Shown: positions 22,086-34,783, numbered from the stretch's first letter. The stretch is 64,000 bases of DNA from Lineus longissimus (GCF_910592395.1 NC_088316.1:6758001-6822000), one strand, 5' to 3'. The notes: generated from the sequence alone by a model not told the origin. Program-made: numbers and translations.

Positions 22086-23437
22086 GTAGACGACCGCAAT
22101 AACATTTGTAACAATGATGCGATGCCGGTATAGTAGTTCACTGACTGACTACGAGGGGCGCTGTAGTCCGGATTACATTTTAATTATTTTCTAGCTAATT
22201 ACATGTAGCGCAAACAAAAAGGAAAGTTGCGGAATGTATAACCTGAGAGTATATAATTAGTCCAAGAATGTTTGCATTTAGCTATCATCAACAGGCGTTT
22301 TTGTCACTTCTTAACAATGAAGGAACACGGTTAGATAAAAACGCATCAACGCATTTTAACGCAAAATAAAGCAAGAAAATTAGTTAGCAAGATTTTGTGT
22401 GGATGTTTGTCTTGGGCTGTTATCATGCGTTTCGTTTGTGTCCTGGGCTTTGTTCTTCACATCCTGAGATCAGGTTTTTGCTATACTCCTACGTCGCATA
22501 CAAAACCCTGAGACAACCCAGTACAATCCGCTGGGAAGGGTGGCTGTTCTGATTGCTTGACACACCTTGCGTAGCTATGTTCAATAAAAGTAAGTAGCTC
22601 CTAACGTTTTAGTTCGTCTTAATACATCGCTTTTATGCAGTTAAACATTCTGTAGAGGTGTTTTTTATGTCATTAACGAATAAAGAGAAAACTTGCAGCG
22701 GGGGAGGCGTGATTCAACGAGGAACCTTTGATAATTCAAGATTATCATAAATCACCCGGATGATCTAAAAATAGCAACTAATGCAAATGCATCTTTCATA
22801 GCGCTCCACGTGATCCACATGGTTTTATCTGTCATCATGACATGGGACTGTTTACATTTTTTCGAAGTATCTTTTCATGAACAATCTTTCATGAAATATA
22901 TCTGCAGTGTCTGGGGATTCTAGTAAAAAGTGTAGGTTATGTGGGCAAGACGTGCCGAGCCCCACGGCAAAGGGCAAAACAGGAAAATGATTTTCAACCC
23001 GAAACTTTAAGTCGGTTCTAACCGTTTATATTTCACGGATTGAAACTGGTCTATCGACCACATCTCTGACTAGGCCTACCGGTATCAGTATCATCATTAG
23101 CTTCTTCATCCTCTACACGTCTGTTAGATCTGAAACTTGAAATTTCTCTCATATTTTCTTCTCTATCCGATCACATTGTGAAAGCGACGCCATGTTTAAA
23201 AATGTATCTGATTTACCTTGGCCCTAAGCAGGAACGTGCAAAAGCGTGTACAATCGATAGTGAATCTTGAAACACTAATTCCTGGGCACGTGGTTGTTAA
23301 CGTTCCGATACTCAGACGCAAGCGACGCTCTGATTTGGCGCTTTTTTCTAACACCCCACTGAAAGGCATGGATTTTATCAGGGGTATGAAATATCGATAG
23401 GGGGAGTATATTGAAAATCACTGGTTACGTCTGGATG
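22086..23437. other. intergenic, nothing recognised
   Basis: No ORF with a recognisable domain, no paired terminal repeats and no RNA gene seen. Confidence 0.5.
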
Positions 23438-23572
23438 GGTTGTTTTAAACACATTTTGTCACTAACGCTGGCGTTAACTTAACTTGATGTTATCTCCTTC
23501 AGTTAAGCCCTTAGAGTTAACACCAAGTTAAATTAACGCCAGTGTTAGTGACAAAACTTGTTTTGAACAACC
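23438..23572. mobile_element. foldback MITE, 135 bp
   Basis: Two arms of about 57 bases pair across nearly the whole element: GGTTGTT…TTTTGTCACTAAC on the left and its reverse complement on the right, with a few mismatches. The inner 32 bases (TTTTGTCACTAACRCTGG…) differ at only two positions. The loop (about 23495-23514) contains CAGTTAAGCCCT. There is no clear target duplication. Confidence 0.7.
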
Positions 23573-24843
23573 GAGCCCTGTACACCATTGTACTATTGAC
23601 GTAAAAGTACACGCTAAACTTTCTACCTACCCTGAGAGGAAGTAAAAAAACATGGCAACCATATGGTACATACCTTGACAGATAGTTCAAAAAAGTGTCT
23701 CCTCTTGAGTTTCCGTTCCACAGTATATACTCTCCGGTAACAAAAAGCAATGTTGTCTTTGTGTGTTCAGAGCACCTGGCGTAGATCAAGCGTCAACTCC
23801 GACTTCCCTTATTTCACTTTTCTTCCGTTGATTTTGACTATGTCATGCAAAAGATATGACAGTATAAAACCTCGACTAAGATTCTAGAATTGATCCTCTG
23901 CAACACCAAAGAATTCGACCAGATACAACTCTTATCCCTTTTTTGGAATTAGCTCGAGAAATTTGCAGCAAAATTCGAAGTAGTGTCCCTTATCAGTTTA
24001 TTGTCTGGTATAATGCCCGGTCGACACGAAGTATCAGTATTATGAAATCTTTAAAAGCAATTATTTTTATTTGCTGCCAGTTCCAGCAATATTTAAGGAG
24101 TGTATTTCAGCACGGATCCCGACGAGTCTCTGCAATTTCAGTATGTTCTCACGCCAACTCCCGTCCGCTCGTAGTGTTCATCGCCGTGATAAATGGGCTC
24201 CGTCAACAGGAGGCGCCAAGTGGATAGCGATCACAGCAATCCGCAAATAGCATGCGGTTCCGTCCTACTCTAGAGCTAGAGTATAGAGGCGTGTTCATAG
24301 CAGCACTGAAACCATACAACGGCGGTTTGAGGTGGCATTACAACGGAAGATTGAATCCGGGAGAAAATGGAACGAAAATTTGACCGACGTCGATTGTTCT
24401 TGCTTAAAACGTGCCTAATGATTACGGAAACATTCTACATGGTATATATTTACATGACGACAACTGACGCTTCCAAACTAGTGTCTTCTTCCAAGACGGT
24501 GGTTGGGTGCAAGGGGTTAAATGCAACGCAATTAGAATAATGTCCCCTGGAGAAGGCCATTGGTTTCTGTAGATGTGCACCTTAATCCGAATTTGAGGAA
24601 AAGAGAATGCCTACATCGGCCCTGATGATCCCTGTTTATCCGGTTGCTAGCATGTTTTGTATTGCTGCGAGTTCTTTGATAAAAGGGTAGTTTGTGGGAT
24701 TCATCCGACCCGAGAAAAATACACATAAAGACACTACTAATTTTCTGCTTACACCTCCGAATGTATGTTGTGGGCCAGCATTCCTGCTGGGCCACACCCT
24801 TTTGTAATTCGTGCTTAATTCGTGTTCAGACGTGTTGTATGTT
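23573..24843. other. intergenic, nothing recognised
   Basis: Short ORFs only (23943-24227, 24532-24795) without domains; no RNA gene or paired repeats. Confidence 0.45.
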
Positions 24844-24844
24844 A

Positions 24845-24928
24845 TGAAACGTCAGCAGTCCCACTTTCATAACCATTGCGCGCCTTGCCTTGGCCTCTTC
24901 CTCTTTCGATGCACAGTCGACATCGTCT
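24845..24928 (-). pseudogene. inverted partial copy of the mariner-like transposase 3' end
   Basis: GACGATGTCGACTGTGCATC on this strand (start 24928) parallels GACGTTGTCGATTGTGCATC on the plus strand at 25187. The shared block runs about 36 bases with few differences and codes for DVDCASKEEE on both strands. After it this strand continues into a non-coding tail (GTGGGACTGCTGACGTTTC). It is a second, oppositely oriented end of the same transposase family. Confidence 0.6.
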
Positions 24929-24944
24929 TCGCGCAGTTCAGGAT

Positions 24945-25252
24945 GCATTGGCAGCCTTATTCGGAGACCGAGTGATTGCACAGAACAGGCCAGTGGAATG
25001 GCCCCCTGGTCACCAGATTTGACCCCCCCCCCTGCGATTTTTTTCTTTGGGGGCACCTGGAGAATAAGGTTTACGAGACTCCAGTGCTGGACCTAGCTGA
25101 CGTCAGGGCTCGCATCATTCGGGAGGTTGATGCCAATAAAGGAACGACCCGGAGATGGTGCAACGACCTGTGCAGGACATGCCACGACGTTGTCGATTGT
25201 GCATCGAAGGAGGAGGAGGCCACGTGGAGGGTGTCGGGGCTTAATCTGTAAA
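24945..25252 (+). pseudogene. mariner-like (IS630-Tc1-mariner) transposase C-terminal fragment
   Basis: The plus strand encodes ALFGDRVIAQNRPVEWPP and, after a frame change, DPPPCDFFLWGHLENKVYETPV, DLADVRARI and a final acidic CASKEEE segment before TAA. The PPxDFFLWG block contains the last catalytic acidic residue of this family and is followed by the usual Val-Tyr and Arg-Ala-Arg-Ile motifs. The first two catalytic residues and the DNA-binding domain are missing. The frame change falls next to a run of nine or more C at about 25022-25031. A family-like terminal repeat lies 300 bp downstream. Confidence 0.75.
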
Positions 25253-25552
25253 ATTCTGGATTGATCAGGGAATAAAATGTTTCTGAACGAGGATAAGCTG
25301 TTATTGGTTATTTAAACACGAATGCTTTTGTGCCCACATAATCTGGCATAACATCAGGATGAAATTTCCCAACTTGGAACAAGGTAAAATCTGCATGTCC
25401 TTTTCAGGGCCTTGGTGCACAGTCATGCGTAGCAGCATGGGCGTCACAATGGCATCAACGGAAAGCTCATAGCTTCCACTTTACTATGATGCAATGCCAA
25501 AAGCGTTCCAATGCATGACATCATCACATTAATCCTTTTCACCAAGATAACC

Positions 25553-25575
25553 TTTTTTCTGGGACATCCTGTACA
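25553..25575 (-). repeat. candidate terminal inverted repeat of the mariner-like element
   Basis: Read on the minus strand, TGTACAGGATGTCCCAG is the TACAGGGTGTCC-type end seen in many mariner relatives. It lies downstream of the transposase fragment in the expected orientation. A similar motif, GTACAGGGTGTCC, occurs at about 27361-27373. The left end was not found. Confidence 0.45.
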
Positions 25576-25830
25576 ATTACATTAGTTTGTGTCAGTGACT
25601 ATTAACAACAGGCGGCGCGCGCCGGTAAGTCATGTCGGGAAGGCATTGTCGTTGTTTTCGTCTTAAAAGTAAAATTTATCTGGTTTTATGGGCACTCATG
25701 CACTTTAAACTTAGTCGAATTCTATCAACAAATTCAATGTAATAGTTTAAACGTATTAGTAAAAAAACTGCGCGATCAAAACAGCCCTATTTTGCAAGGT
25801 TTTGCTTGTCACAGAAAGTGCGATTCACTT

Positions 25831-25958
25831 ATATATACTGTATAGATGCTATTTAGCCGGTTTCGGTTCGTCTGTTTCACATAGGTCCATTACACGTAAA
25901 ATAGGCATTTCGTACAGGAGCCCTTCAACCGGCTAAATAGCGTCTACACAGTATATAC
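25831..25958. mobile_element. foldback MITE, ~128 bp
   Basis: Arms 25831-25862 and 25927-25958 pair over 32 bases with three mismatches (…GCTATTTAGCCGGTT / AACCGGCTAAATAGC…), with about 64 bases between them. No coding content and no clear target duplication. Confidence 0.65.
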
Positions 25959-26037
25959 ATGTATATTCACTAAAAAATGATAAGAATAACGGCAAGTAAT
26001 GAGGAGAAAAAAATAAGGAGAAAATAAATTGACCGCC

Positions 26038-26102
26038 GTAGGTTTGCAACTCGGATCGCTGGCGTGATAGGCCAGTGTCTTAACCATTAGACCAACTCCC
26101 GA
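26038..26102 (-). mobile_element. tRNA-Asp-like SINE head or tRNA pseudogene
   Basis: The minus strand shows TGGTCTAATGGTTAAGACAC (box A), an anticodon arm CTGGC-CTATCAC-GCCAG with a perfect 5-bp stem, and a degenerate box B (GAGTTGCAAACC). The loop would give anticodon ATC, one change from the tRNA-Asp GTC. No convincing acceptor stem closes the cloverleaf, so it is called a pseudogene or SINE head and not a functional tRNA. Confidence 0.55.
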
Positions 26103-27735
26103 CCACAGCGATCTTGGATTGATAAATCAGTTGCCTGGCTAGATAGATGGCAGCACCATTAGCCTGGCCAGCTATTCATACCAAAAACACTGTATCTCAG
26201 GATTTCCCCCCCCCCCCAAGAACACACGAAAAACACATTTTGCGCTGAAAATATCGAACGGGTATATATCGAACGGCTGAACGGGTAAAACCTACATGCA
26301 CATACGAAAAATTAGGAGATTCCATCCAGCAGTTGAGGCGGTGGTAGACATAATTATTATATCGGATTTATAGGCAGTACCTACGCGTCAGCACATCATA
26401 TAGACCATCACCACAGGGCTTTGCAGCGGTGCGGTATGTGTTAAACGGAGATGCAGGTGCCAGAAGGAACTTTTACCTCGAAGTCGAGTCCTCTTTCCCG
26501 GGAGGGATGTGACAGTGACAGTGACAAATGTGTACCCGGCCAATAAGGTCATTAGTCATAGGATTGGTTTCCACTACACCATGATGAGTAGGAAGTTCCT
26601 TTAAGCAACTAATAGGCGTCATAAGGAGTTAAAAAGCGGCAACATATAGTGAAGCCTCGTTGGGCAGCAGACTGTAAGCTAATGGACTGTTTCGTCCGTA
26701 TCCAAGTATTAAAGTTCTTCCTTCCAAACGATTAGTTTTTATAAGGATTAGACCTTTTTGGGTATCATTATCCGCTTGATTTATCAATATATGAAGTTCA
26801 CTGCTTCTTTGGTACGTGCGAGGGGCTAAAAGGGTGTTTTGAGTGACAGATCGCTCCGGTCCTTCCTCGCTTGGCTGGACCAAGTGGGCAGTTTCTCGGA
26901 AAAATGCCCAATTTGGCAGGGTTTTGGTCAACAAGCTTGGTTTTGTAACTCTGTTTGTTGGGAGTTGGATTAGTTGTCAGGGCCGAAATGGTATATAAAC
27001 CCGGTAAATCAGGGTAAAAGTTAAAGACTCGCATCGAAAAAATACTGTAGTTTCATGAAAATAACACCACTTCATTAACAGCCGGTGTCGCCGCCCCTGA
27101 CTCATAGGGTGGCGAACAGAGCTGTTGAGAAGGGCGATCATTGGCTGGCATTCCAGAGAGGGTTGTCCAGGCCTCATATCCAATATTCTTCAGTTTCGAG
27201 TCCAATCCTTATTGTTTGGGTTGTTGAAACCGATTCGTAGGTCTCCTATGAATGGGATAATGGGATCGCGCCTTCGGCCATTGTACTGAGTGTCCCAGAA
27301 CATTTTCAACTAATCGTCATTGGTAGTGTAAAGGGTGTCCCAGTGCTAATGGCTGATAGTGTACAGGGTGTCCATGAAAAAAGTCCAACTGACATATTGG
27401 CTTCTGCTGGTTTTAGGGACTGACCTGCCCTTTCAAAGTGAGGCACTGCTCAGGGAAGTAATGGAACATGTCTTCGGGTCTTATCATCCCTTACCAGCTT
27501 CGGGCTTTCAAAAATACTTTGCAGTGCGAAATTGGTAAGAATGAGAAGTTGTCCGTCACATATCTGGAGACAAAACCGAACATCCCTCTGAATGTACAGT
27601 CTTGTCCGAAGTGATCAGTAAAGGAATAAAAAAGAACTATGCAAATCCCGATTCAATTTTTTTTCAAAGCTAAAGATACACATTAGATTGTCCAGCTTTC
27701 AGAATCGTACCGACAATCATTCACAACACCCACAG
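26103..27735. other. intergenic with short GTGTCC repeats
   Basis: No gene recognised. GTGACAGTGACAGTGACA occurs near 26509. Three GTGTCC motifs spaced by 40-60 bases lie at about 27291-27380 and resemble mariner-type ends, but no transposase is attached to them. Confidence 0.45.
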
Positions 27736-29097
27736 TCAGTTCAAGTCCATCATAATGTCCTCCTCGACTACATTCACGAACTCTGGTCCATCCACGGCAG
27801 TCTCCTCTTCTTCCTCCAAGATAGCATGTGGTCCAGCTTCGATTGGCCTTGATCGAAACGATGCTTCAAATCAGTTGACGATAACGTCCTCATCAACACC
27901 ATCCCAGGCATCTCTGATGATGTTGGTCACGTCTCTCAGGCCGATGTGAGGGCAGTCTCCTCGTTCGTCCGTGTGGTCCTTCTTCCACGATTTCCATTGG
28001 GGAGTCGCCGTACGTGACATTTGAAGGACTTCATGACTGCAACGTCTAACGGTTGCACGAGGGATGTGCAACCAGCAGGTACGTAATCCAGGCTGCCTCT
28101 CATGTTGCGGACTCTCGTCCGGGAGTTCTCTGTCCGTCGGACCTGATAATGATCGACGATTAACAGGAACTGGTCGGTCTCGTTGTCGGTGACGTAGGGT
28201 TATAGGACTTCATCTAACCAGTGGTGCGCCGTTTCCTCCCTCATCCAACCAGTTTCCGATTGGGTAATCTTTACATCTGCTGGTGGGTTGTCTTGGTGGG
28301 CTGCAAACATCCGGACGAAACCTCTTCTGGGGAAGGTGATGTGCGCCGGCAACTATGCTCCAGAGGCTGCGATGCAGAGGGTGACGGTGTATCCCAGCTT
28401 GGTATTGGACCTGGATGATCGGACGTCTATGGCCTTCTCCCCCGTGGTGTTGGCCGTGTACATGGTTCTCATATCAAACAGGACAAAGGTTTGGTCCATG
28501 TTAAAGAAGAACCGCATCTGTATATAAAGACGATCAATGCTCCCAGTAACCGCATCTCGGAAGGTCTGGATCCTTGCAGCAGCATCAGCGGGGACGGTCG
28601 TTGTATTCTTGGTCACCTTCCGTAGGGACACGTAGCGTCTCTTCATCAAGCACTCCACCCAGCCAATGGATGCGTTGAAATCCCATAACTGAGGGCGACA
28701 ATGCTGAATCCCTTCTCTGACATCTTGGGCTAACTCATTCCACCAGCTTTGCCACACTACCAACGCCTTATCTTGAATGTCGAGAACGGAGACTGCGAGG
28801 CGACGCTCTCTCATCTGCTGCAGCCATTGATAAAGCTGGTCCTCAACCTGTGGCCATAACGGATCACGGGGCTCCATCACCGTCTTCTTCCGGCCATGCC
28901 CTTGTTCTTGCTTCTGCTCGAGGTCCTCGAGATTCCACCTTCTAAACGTCTCCCAGGGGATGTTTTAGTGGGCGGCGAACTCTCTCATACTGCGCACCAG
29001 TGCCTCCTTCTGGTCTCTCAGGTAGGCAAGTTTTTCTGTCACGGTGTAGCGCCGGCGTCGTTTTCTCAGCAGCTCTACAGCATCCATTGTCGGACAG
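27736..29097 (-). pseudogene. CENP-B/pogo-type (DDE_1) transposase pseudogene
   Basis: The ATG at 29097 opens a basic helix-turn-helix (RRRRYTVTEKLAYL … PWETFRRW) like the N-terminus of pogo/Tigger/Jerky-type proteins. The middle part (28353-28880) is a clean frame with a CENP-B-like second DNA-binding domain and the first catalytic Asp in FNMDQT. Further on, in shifted frames, are FLLIVDHYQV (second Asp), VPAGCTSLVQPLDVAVMKSF (third Asp) and IIRDAWDGVDEDVIVN. The acidic tail ends at 27736. There are in-frame stops after REFAAH and after WLDEVL and at least two frameshifts. All three catalytic Asp residues survive although the gene is dead. Confidence 0.85.
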
Positions 29098-30120
29098 GTT
29101 GTCTGCAATGTGGGTACCCTCAGTGGGGCTTCATTTATAGGCCTAAGAGGCCCTAGAATTACTCAAGAAAACCACAGATCCTAGAAACTTCGATTCTGTT
29201 TTCTCCCACGTAGCCCTAGGGAGTCTAAATTAAAAAAAAGGGTTGTAGAAAAACATAGGATGAGCTCCTCGTTTTTCTTCGGAATTTCGTGACTACTATC
29301 ATTGCCTGAATCGCACTTTGCTTTACTAATGCAAGCATTCGTAGATTTTTCTTCAGAGCTTCAATAAGGACTTGTTTTGTTTTGGGGGGGTTTGGATCAA
29401 TCTAAAGGTGCTTCAGTTTTATAAGACAACCTGTATAAACGGTCGGCGAGTGGCCTTACCATTTACGTCATTCCACATGCGCACTCATCGACAAGTAGGC
29501 CCACAACACTTCGAATCAATAGGTCTGCTGTAATAAGTGGTTTTGCGTAACCGTGACAGCTCGGCTGAGCCATCACAAGGGCCAGCGAAGTCACTCATTG
29601 GTTACCTCTGGTGAATAGACTCGAGAGAAGAGGCCGGGCCTTGAATATCCCGAAGTGGTGTTATTTTCATGAAACTACAGTATTTACGCGCGTTAGGGGT
29701 CGAAGTCCTAGGGGATAAGAACAAAGGACGAGCATTTTGACTTGGCTGGGGGGGGGGGGTACTCCGGAAATGGCTAATATTCACAAATATGGGATGGGAT
29801 GACAGGATTAAGCTTTAAAATTGTGTACCCGAATATCCATCCATAGTAAAAATTTCAACCAAAACCGTTGACCCCACCATATTACTTTTTGCAGATTTTG
29901 CATGGTCGATCTATCCATGGAATGACTCTTAATTCTCAGCTAATGTTTGTTGGACTGAATGTCGACATAAAAAAAGAGTTAATTAAGATATTAAGAACGA
30001 TGCTCTCATTGGTTGACTTAATATATATATTAAATCGATTTGATATAGACATTAAATCGTGAATTAATATGTATATTAAATTGTGAATTAATACGTATAT
30101 TCTAAATCAGCTTTTTGACT
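29098..30120. other. intergenic, short tandem repeat at its end
   Basis: No gene or element boundary that I can support. A G-run lies at about 29748-29757, and the AT-rich tandem repeat described separately occupies 30031-30104. Confidence 0.5.
30031..30104. repeat. AT-rich tandem repeat, ~24-bp unit, three copies
   Basis: ATTAAATCG/TTGTGAATTAATAY-type units follow one another at about 24-base spacing, the first copy more diverged. Non-coding. Confidence 0.65.
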
Positions 30121-30495
30121 ACTGCCGCCAGCGATAGATGTGGGCGATGTCCACCAACCTCAGGTTCAAGGCAATCACGTTCCTCTAGATCTTTTGCTTA
30201 TCTGATCTGCTAGATGCTATCTTCTCGTACACTTTGATCCAAACATTGGACATTGTGATTATTCTGTAACCTTTCAATAACTTTATGATCTTTATTCGGC
30301 TTGGGTAGTATGGCCAAGTTACAGTCTCGCCAATCCGATGGGGTTTCTTCTTCCCTCATTGCCTCGTTACTAGAGACTGAGGTTAATTCTGCTGTCGACT
30401 CCTTGTCCAGTTTCTTGATGTCAGATCTCACTCCATCCGGGACGGAGGTGGATATCTTTCTTATATTTTATGAGATGGGCTGAACTACTTCCTGC
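30121..30495 (-). pseudogene. LINE reverse transcriptase fragment
   Basis: The minus strand encodes the entry region of a non-LTR RT: VRSDIKKLDKESTAELTSV, then TPSDWRDCNLAILPKPNKDH, and after a one-base shift IEGYRIITMSNVWIKVYEKI, ending in DLEERDCLEPEVGG. The order (linker, LPKPNKD, YRxITxxN, YEKI) is typical of Jockey/R1- or CR1-group elements. Neither the catalytic YxDD nor the endonuclease is present. It is a short decayed piece. Confidence 0.65.
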
Positions 30496-33400
30496 GTTAC
30501 AGGTGGCTCCCGTGGCTCTTCCGTTGCACTCTGGATTTTTGTGTTTACCTCTCTGATCATGCCATGTTCACCTTCTGCTCTGAATCCGTCTACAGCTGAT
30601 CCAAATATTAGAAATACAAACATACCCAAATACTATAAATACCAAGTTTCAGCAAAATGATAACATTTTGGAATCATAAGTATAATCAAAGCCCTTCTCG
30701 AAACACTGACGTACGTATGTACGTCACGATGTTAGCAAATGTTTGCAGAAGTCCTGTATACACACTGCCAATAAGTGTATGGGAATTCTTGATGAATATC
30801 CGTCATTTGGTTTGAGAGTTGGCATGACTGTCGTTGTAATGTACATCGGACAATCACGGAATTCTCAAAGTGAGTGACTAATCATGTTGATTACTACAGC
30901 TTAATTCTGCGCCTCGTATAATCTACCGGCCAGGACTTCCTGTAGACCACAGAAGAATATTGAAAGAGGAAACATTGAGAAAGATATAATGGCGATACGT
31001 TGGGTGTAAATGAAACTAAACATAATCCTATCTAATAATCTTATAGTAATCTAATCGGGATTTTCGACCTGGGTGTACATGACAAGAGCCGTTCATTAAA
31101 TCAAGTGCTTGGTATATACCGGACAGTCTACAAATCAGTATACCTTTAACATAATAGGACATTGACAGTATACCTTAAAGGTATACAGTCAGTGTTATAT
31201 TAGATGACATTGAATTGGCATCGCGGTCTGCAGAAGTTCAAAGAAAATTTCCCTATTTTGCACCTAGCTGCGCATGCGCATGAATAAGAATGGTGTGATT
31301 ACCTTTGTTATTTGTGAATGCGTATTGGAGAGCACAGGCTTTGCAAAGCCATGCCGATCATGCCGTAGCCCGGCGAGCTAAAGTTGGCTTTTGAAAACGC
31401 CAGATATCACCACTTCCAGCAAACCAAAACAGACATTATATTCAGGCATATTCAAGCACAGAACCACGTCACCAAATATCGACTTCCGGTCCTGCGCAAG
31501 GTAGCTGCCAGCAAATTCATTTCAAATCTAAACGAACCTAATAAAGCAGGACCTGTTATGAAGCAATGTACATGTACATAAAACAAGATAGGGAATGTAT
31601 TACGAAAAAAGAAGGGACCGAAAAAGAGGGGTTGCTGTTGTTATTTCTTTTATGATGCACAGAGTGCATCATTATTGAGAAAGACCCCCGCGGTAATGAA
31701 GGTCCTTTAAATGATCATCTGCCATGGACATTGGACATGCCCATCCTGAGATGCCCAGTTGTGTCGATGATGGGGACAATGAAGCACAGAAGGGTGACAA
31801 CCATGAAGATGAAACTTCCAATGACTCAGGCAGTTCAAAATGGGCCTAGTAGTGTGGCTCAGATCCAGAGTGTGAAATTATTTCATGATGAAATTCATGG
31901 CCATGAGCAACAACAGTATCAATTGTGTTAGAGGTCCACATCATTGTATGATGATCGAGGCCACCTTCAAACTGACTGACATACGACATATACCGTGATA
32001 GCCGGATTTTCGTTTGCGAACGTGCTTGGCGGGCATTATGTGGTAAACACCATAAAAACATGCTCCAAAGTCCGAATTCCCAAGGTCGATTAGTAAATAC
32101 CTATCATTGTTGAGGACGGGCATATGATTATTATGTATCTAAAAAGTGCCAAGGTTGAGTTGGGAGAGGTTTCGTTTTGGTAAAATTTGATGACTTTCTA
32201 AGTTGTGTTCGAATCTGATACCCAACATAGTACAAAATGTATAAACTCTGTAGACGTGCAGTAAAACAGTGCGCAAACCTTGTTGCTGAATGTCGGAGAA
32301 CTGCGCAGTTCACATTGGGGACACCCGGTCATGACAATCTTCGATCTGATCTCAGAAAAACCAATAGCAACGGCGGATCTGCTGTTTGGCTGGCGGCATT
32401 TAGGTTCAGTTGTAGTCGTGTATGATAAACTCTCACCAATATCCGGATGAGCCGTTATTCTCACTTTCCGACTATTATTCGAGTAGTTCCGGACAGTTCC
32501 GAACGAGAAAGGTGGCGGCGGCAGTGACGTCATCATACTTGTATTTACAGATAATTACCTAGTTGTAATTAAGGAATGATCCTAATTGACTGAAAATTGT
32601 AGGGTATTGATAGTTTCAAAGGGCTTTTCTAATGAAAGGGTCGCTGTAATATTTGATGGCAACATTTCTAAATTCCAATCGGAGGTTTTCAAGCAAAGCT
32701 GGCGGACTATACGTCCAAGAAACTTTAAAGACTCCCCGCGCTGAGGCGCGGGGGAAAACATCACTGTCCGAGGTAACATAGCGATCCATGAAGTTACACC
32801 CAGTAGTGTATTCGACGAGATTCTGGACGGATTTTTTTGGTACCGTATGCAATCGTTTTGAATAGTGTCTTAGCCTGCTTAGCAAGGATTTCAACAAGGT
32901 ATTGTATATTTTCAACGTTTATCGAAAGAAGGCCATTCTGCCTGTGATAATGTAACAAGCATTCTCTCGTGGGACAACCCTTATTATCATGACAAAAATG
33001 GCTGTTGTCTATAACAAGGTATGCAATAAAATTATAAGCTCTGCTTCCACGCATGCTGTTCGACAAGTCATTTTCAGAAGCATTTCGTTAGGATGCCCCC
33101 GCAAAATGCAAAATAGCAAGAACGGCTTCAAGAAATTGTCGTTGACTGGGCTTGCTAGGATCAGAGCAATTTACAACAACTTGAAATTAGTGACGTCGAC
33201 CGATGCATCAGGAATATTGAGCACGGTGAATTCAGTATTGTGCCTAATGAATTTCAACACAACTGCTGATGACCTCACCATTTGCCCCAGACGGCCTCAT
33301 GCGAACGACATCACACTAAATTGACAATGTTATGATTACAGCCTGAGCACCACCCTCTCTGCCCAAACGATCATTTTGCACACTTATGATCAACTGCATT

Positions 33401-34783
33401 AACCCCTGGAAACATCTGAAAATAAAACCTTTTTGGTTGATAAGTGGTGATATCGGATGACGTTCCATTTAGATATTTGCTTGGTCTGGGTGTTATACGA
33501 ACCCCAATATAAGAATCTATATTTGCATGTTCGTGTCGAGGTAAAGACGGCACTCCCAAGATCGCACCGTTAAGAAATTATTGTCATTTCATTAAATAGC
33601 AGGGGCCTTTCGCATAATAAAAATATACTTTTTCCATGTTTCCCTAATAATTGTCCCTGGTAATCATCCTACTGTTGTGCACCACACTGTCACACATATT
33701 GGGTCGGGTAATTGTATTTCATCTGCTTTATACCGGAATATTAGTTTTTTTAATCACTTTTGCTGTACAAGACCTATTGTTGGTGCATGTGACTGATGTC
33801 CAAGAAAGGAAAAGGAAAAATGCATTTTACGGAAGGCAGGCATCTAAGCCGAATTGACATGAAATCGAGTCTGCGTTGATTGAACAGAAATTCACACTGT
33901 GCTGAATGAAATTCCTCATGGCTTATATATACCAGTTTTCAGGGAAGATGGACAAGATGCCAGTGATATGCAATAACTTGTATCCAGTACAAAACTAAGA
34001 TATTTTGATTTCTTCATGAAGAGTGAGTGCTATGTTTTAGGGAATTAATAATTGACAAAAAAATGGTTTTCGGACAAATCGTTTTTAATGGCTTAATGGC
34101 GAGCACCGCAACTTTAGGACCGACATGTGATGGCAGAACAAATAACTAATGGTATGCGCATAATATTTGCTTGATTAGTGCTATTTATATTTGCTTTCTG
34201 CTGCCTGGTAACGAGAAAATACGACGTCACCACTAATTGAAACTGTAAATCCTTAGGAACAGTAAGTTTCAGCTCATTACACGCTTAGGTGAACTTGCCT
34301 TCAAAAGTGCGCTGTAATGGATTATTTATAAATATTCGTCGTATAGTTGGAAAATTGACATGACTGTTGACTAAACCGGACAATCAGTCACGAAGTTCTC
34401 AAAGAGAGAGATAAGTTCAAGTGCCGAGCACTAGAATGTGTATTAACTATACATATTGACATTTACGAAAATAGTCAATGAACAATCATATTTTTCATGA
34501 TAACGTTTACTATTACCAAGGAAAATTTTCATGAAGCCATCGATATAGCACAACGGCTGTGAGACAAGGTCGTATGTCAAGTGTTTGAATGATAGGTTGC
34601 TGGACAACGTGAACACATATTCTGGGGGCTTTAATAATAAGCGCCTTTGACTAAAACGATTGACTGTCTGTTTCAAATAAGAATACTTCGGAACAAATTG
34701 AAAAATACTGACTAAAACCTGGGCCACTGACACATCAGTAAAAAATCTGGTAGTACTCAGTGCTGTACTACATGTACAGCTAG
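30496..34783. other. intergenic, nothing recognised
   Basis: Short ORFs without domains. Small palindromes occur at 31158-31176 (GTATACCTT-A-AAGGTATAC), about 31650 (ATGATGCAC…GTGCATCAT) and 32735-32751 (CCCCGCG…CGCGGGG). Minus-strand ORFs at 32616-32915 and 32794-33066 overlap in different frames and have no recognisable family. Confidence 0.45.

Noticed and set aside
26038-26102. Functional tRNA-Asp gene
   Set aside because: The anticodon arm is good, but box B is degenerate, the acceptor stem does not pair and the anticodon would be ATC.
32616-33066. Two overlapping minus-strand ORFs as a gene with a frameshift
   Set aside because: No recognisable domain in either frame and no motif spanning the junction.
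30700-34410. Possible dispersed repeat shared by about 30820-30890 and 34350-34410 (CGGACAATCA … TTCTCAAAG)
   Set aside because: Only short blocks match with differing spacing; not enough to define an element without a genome search.
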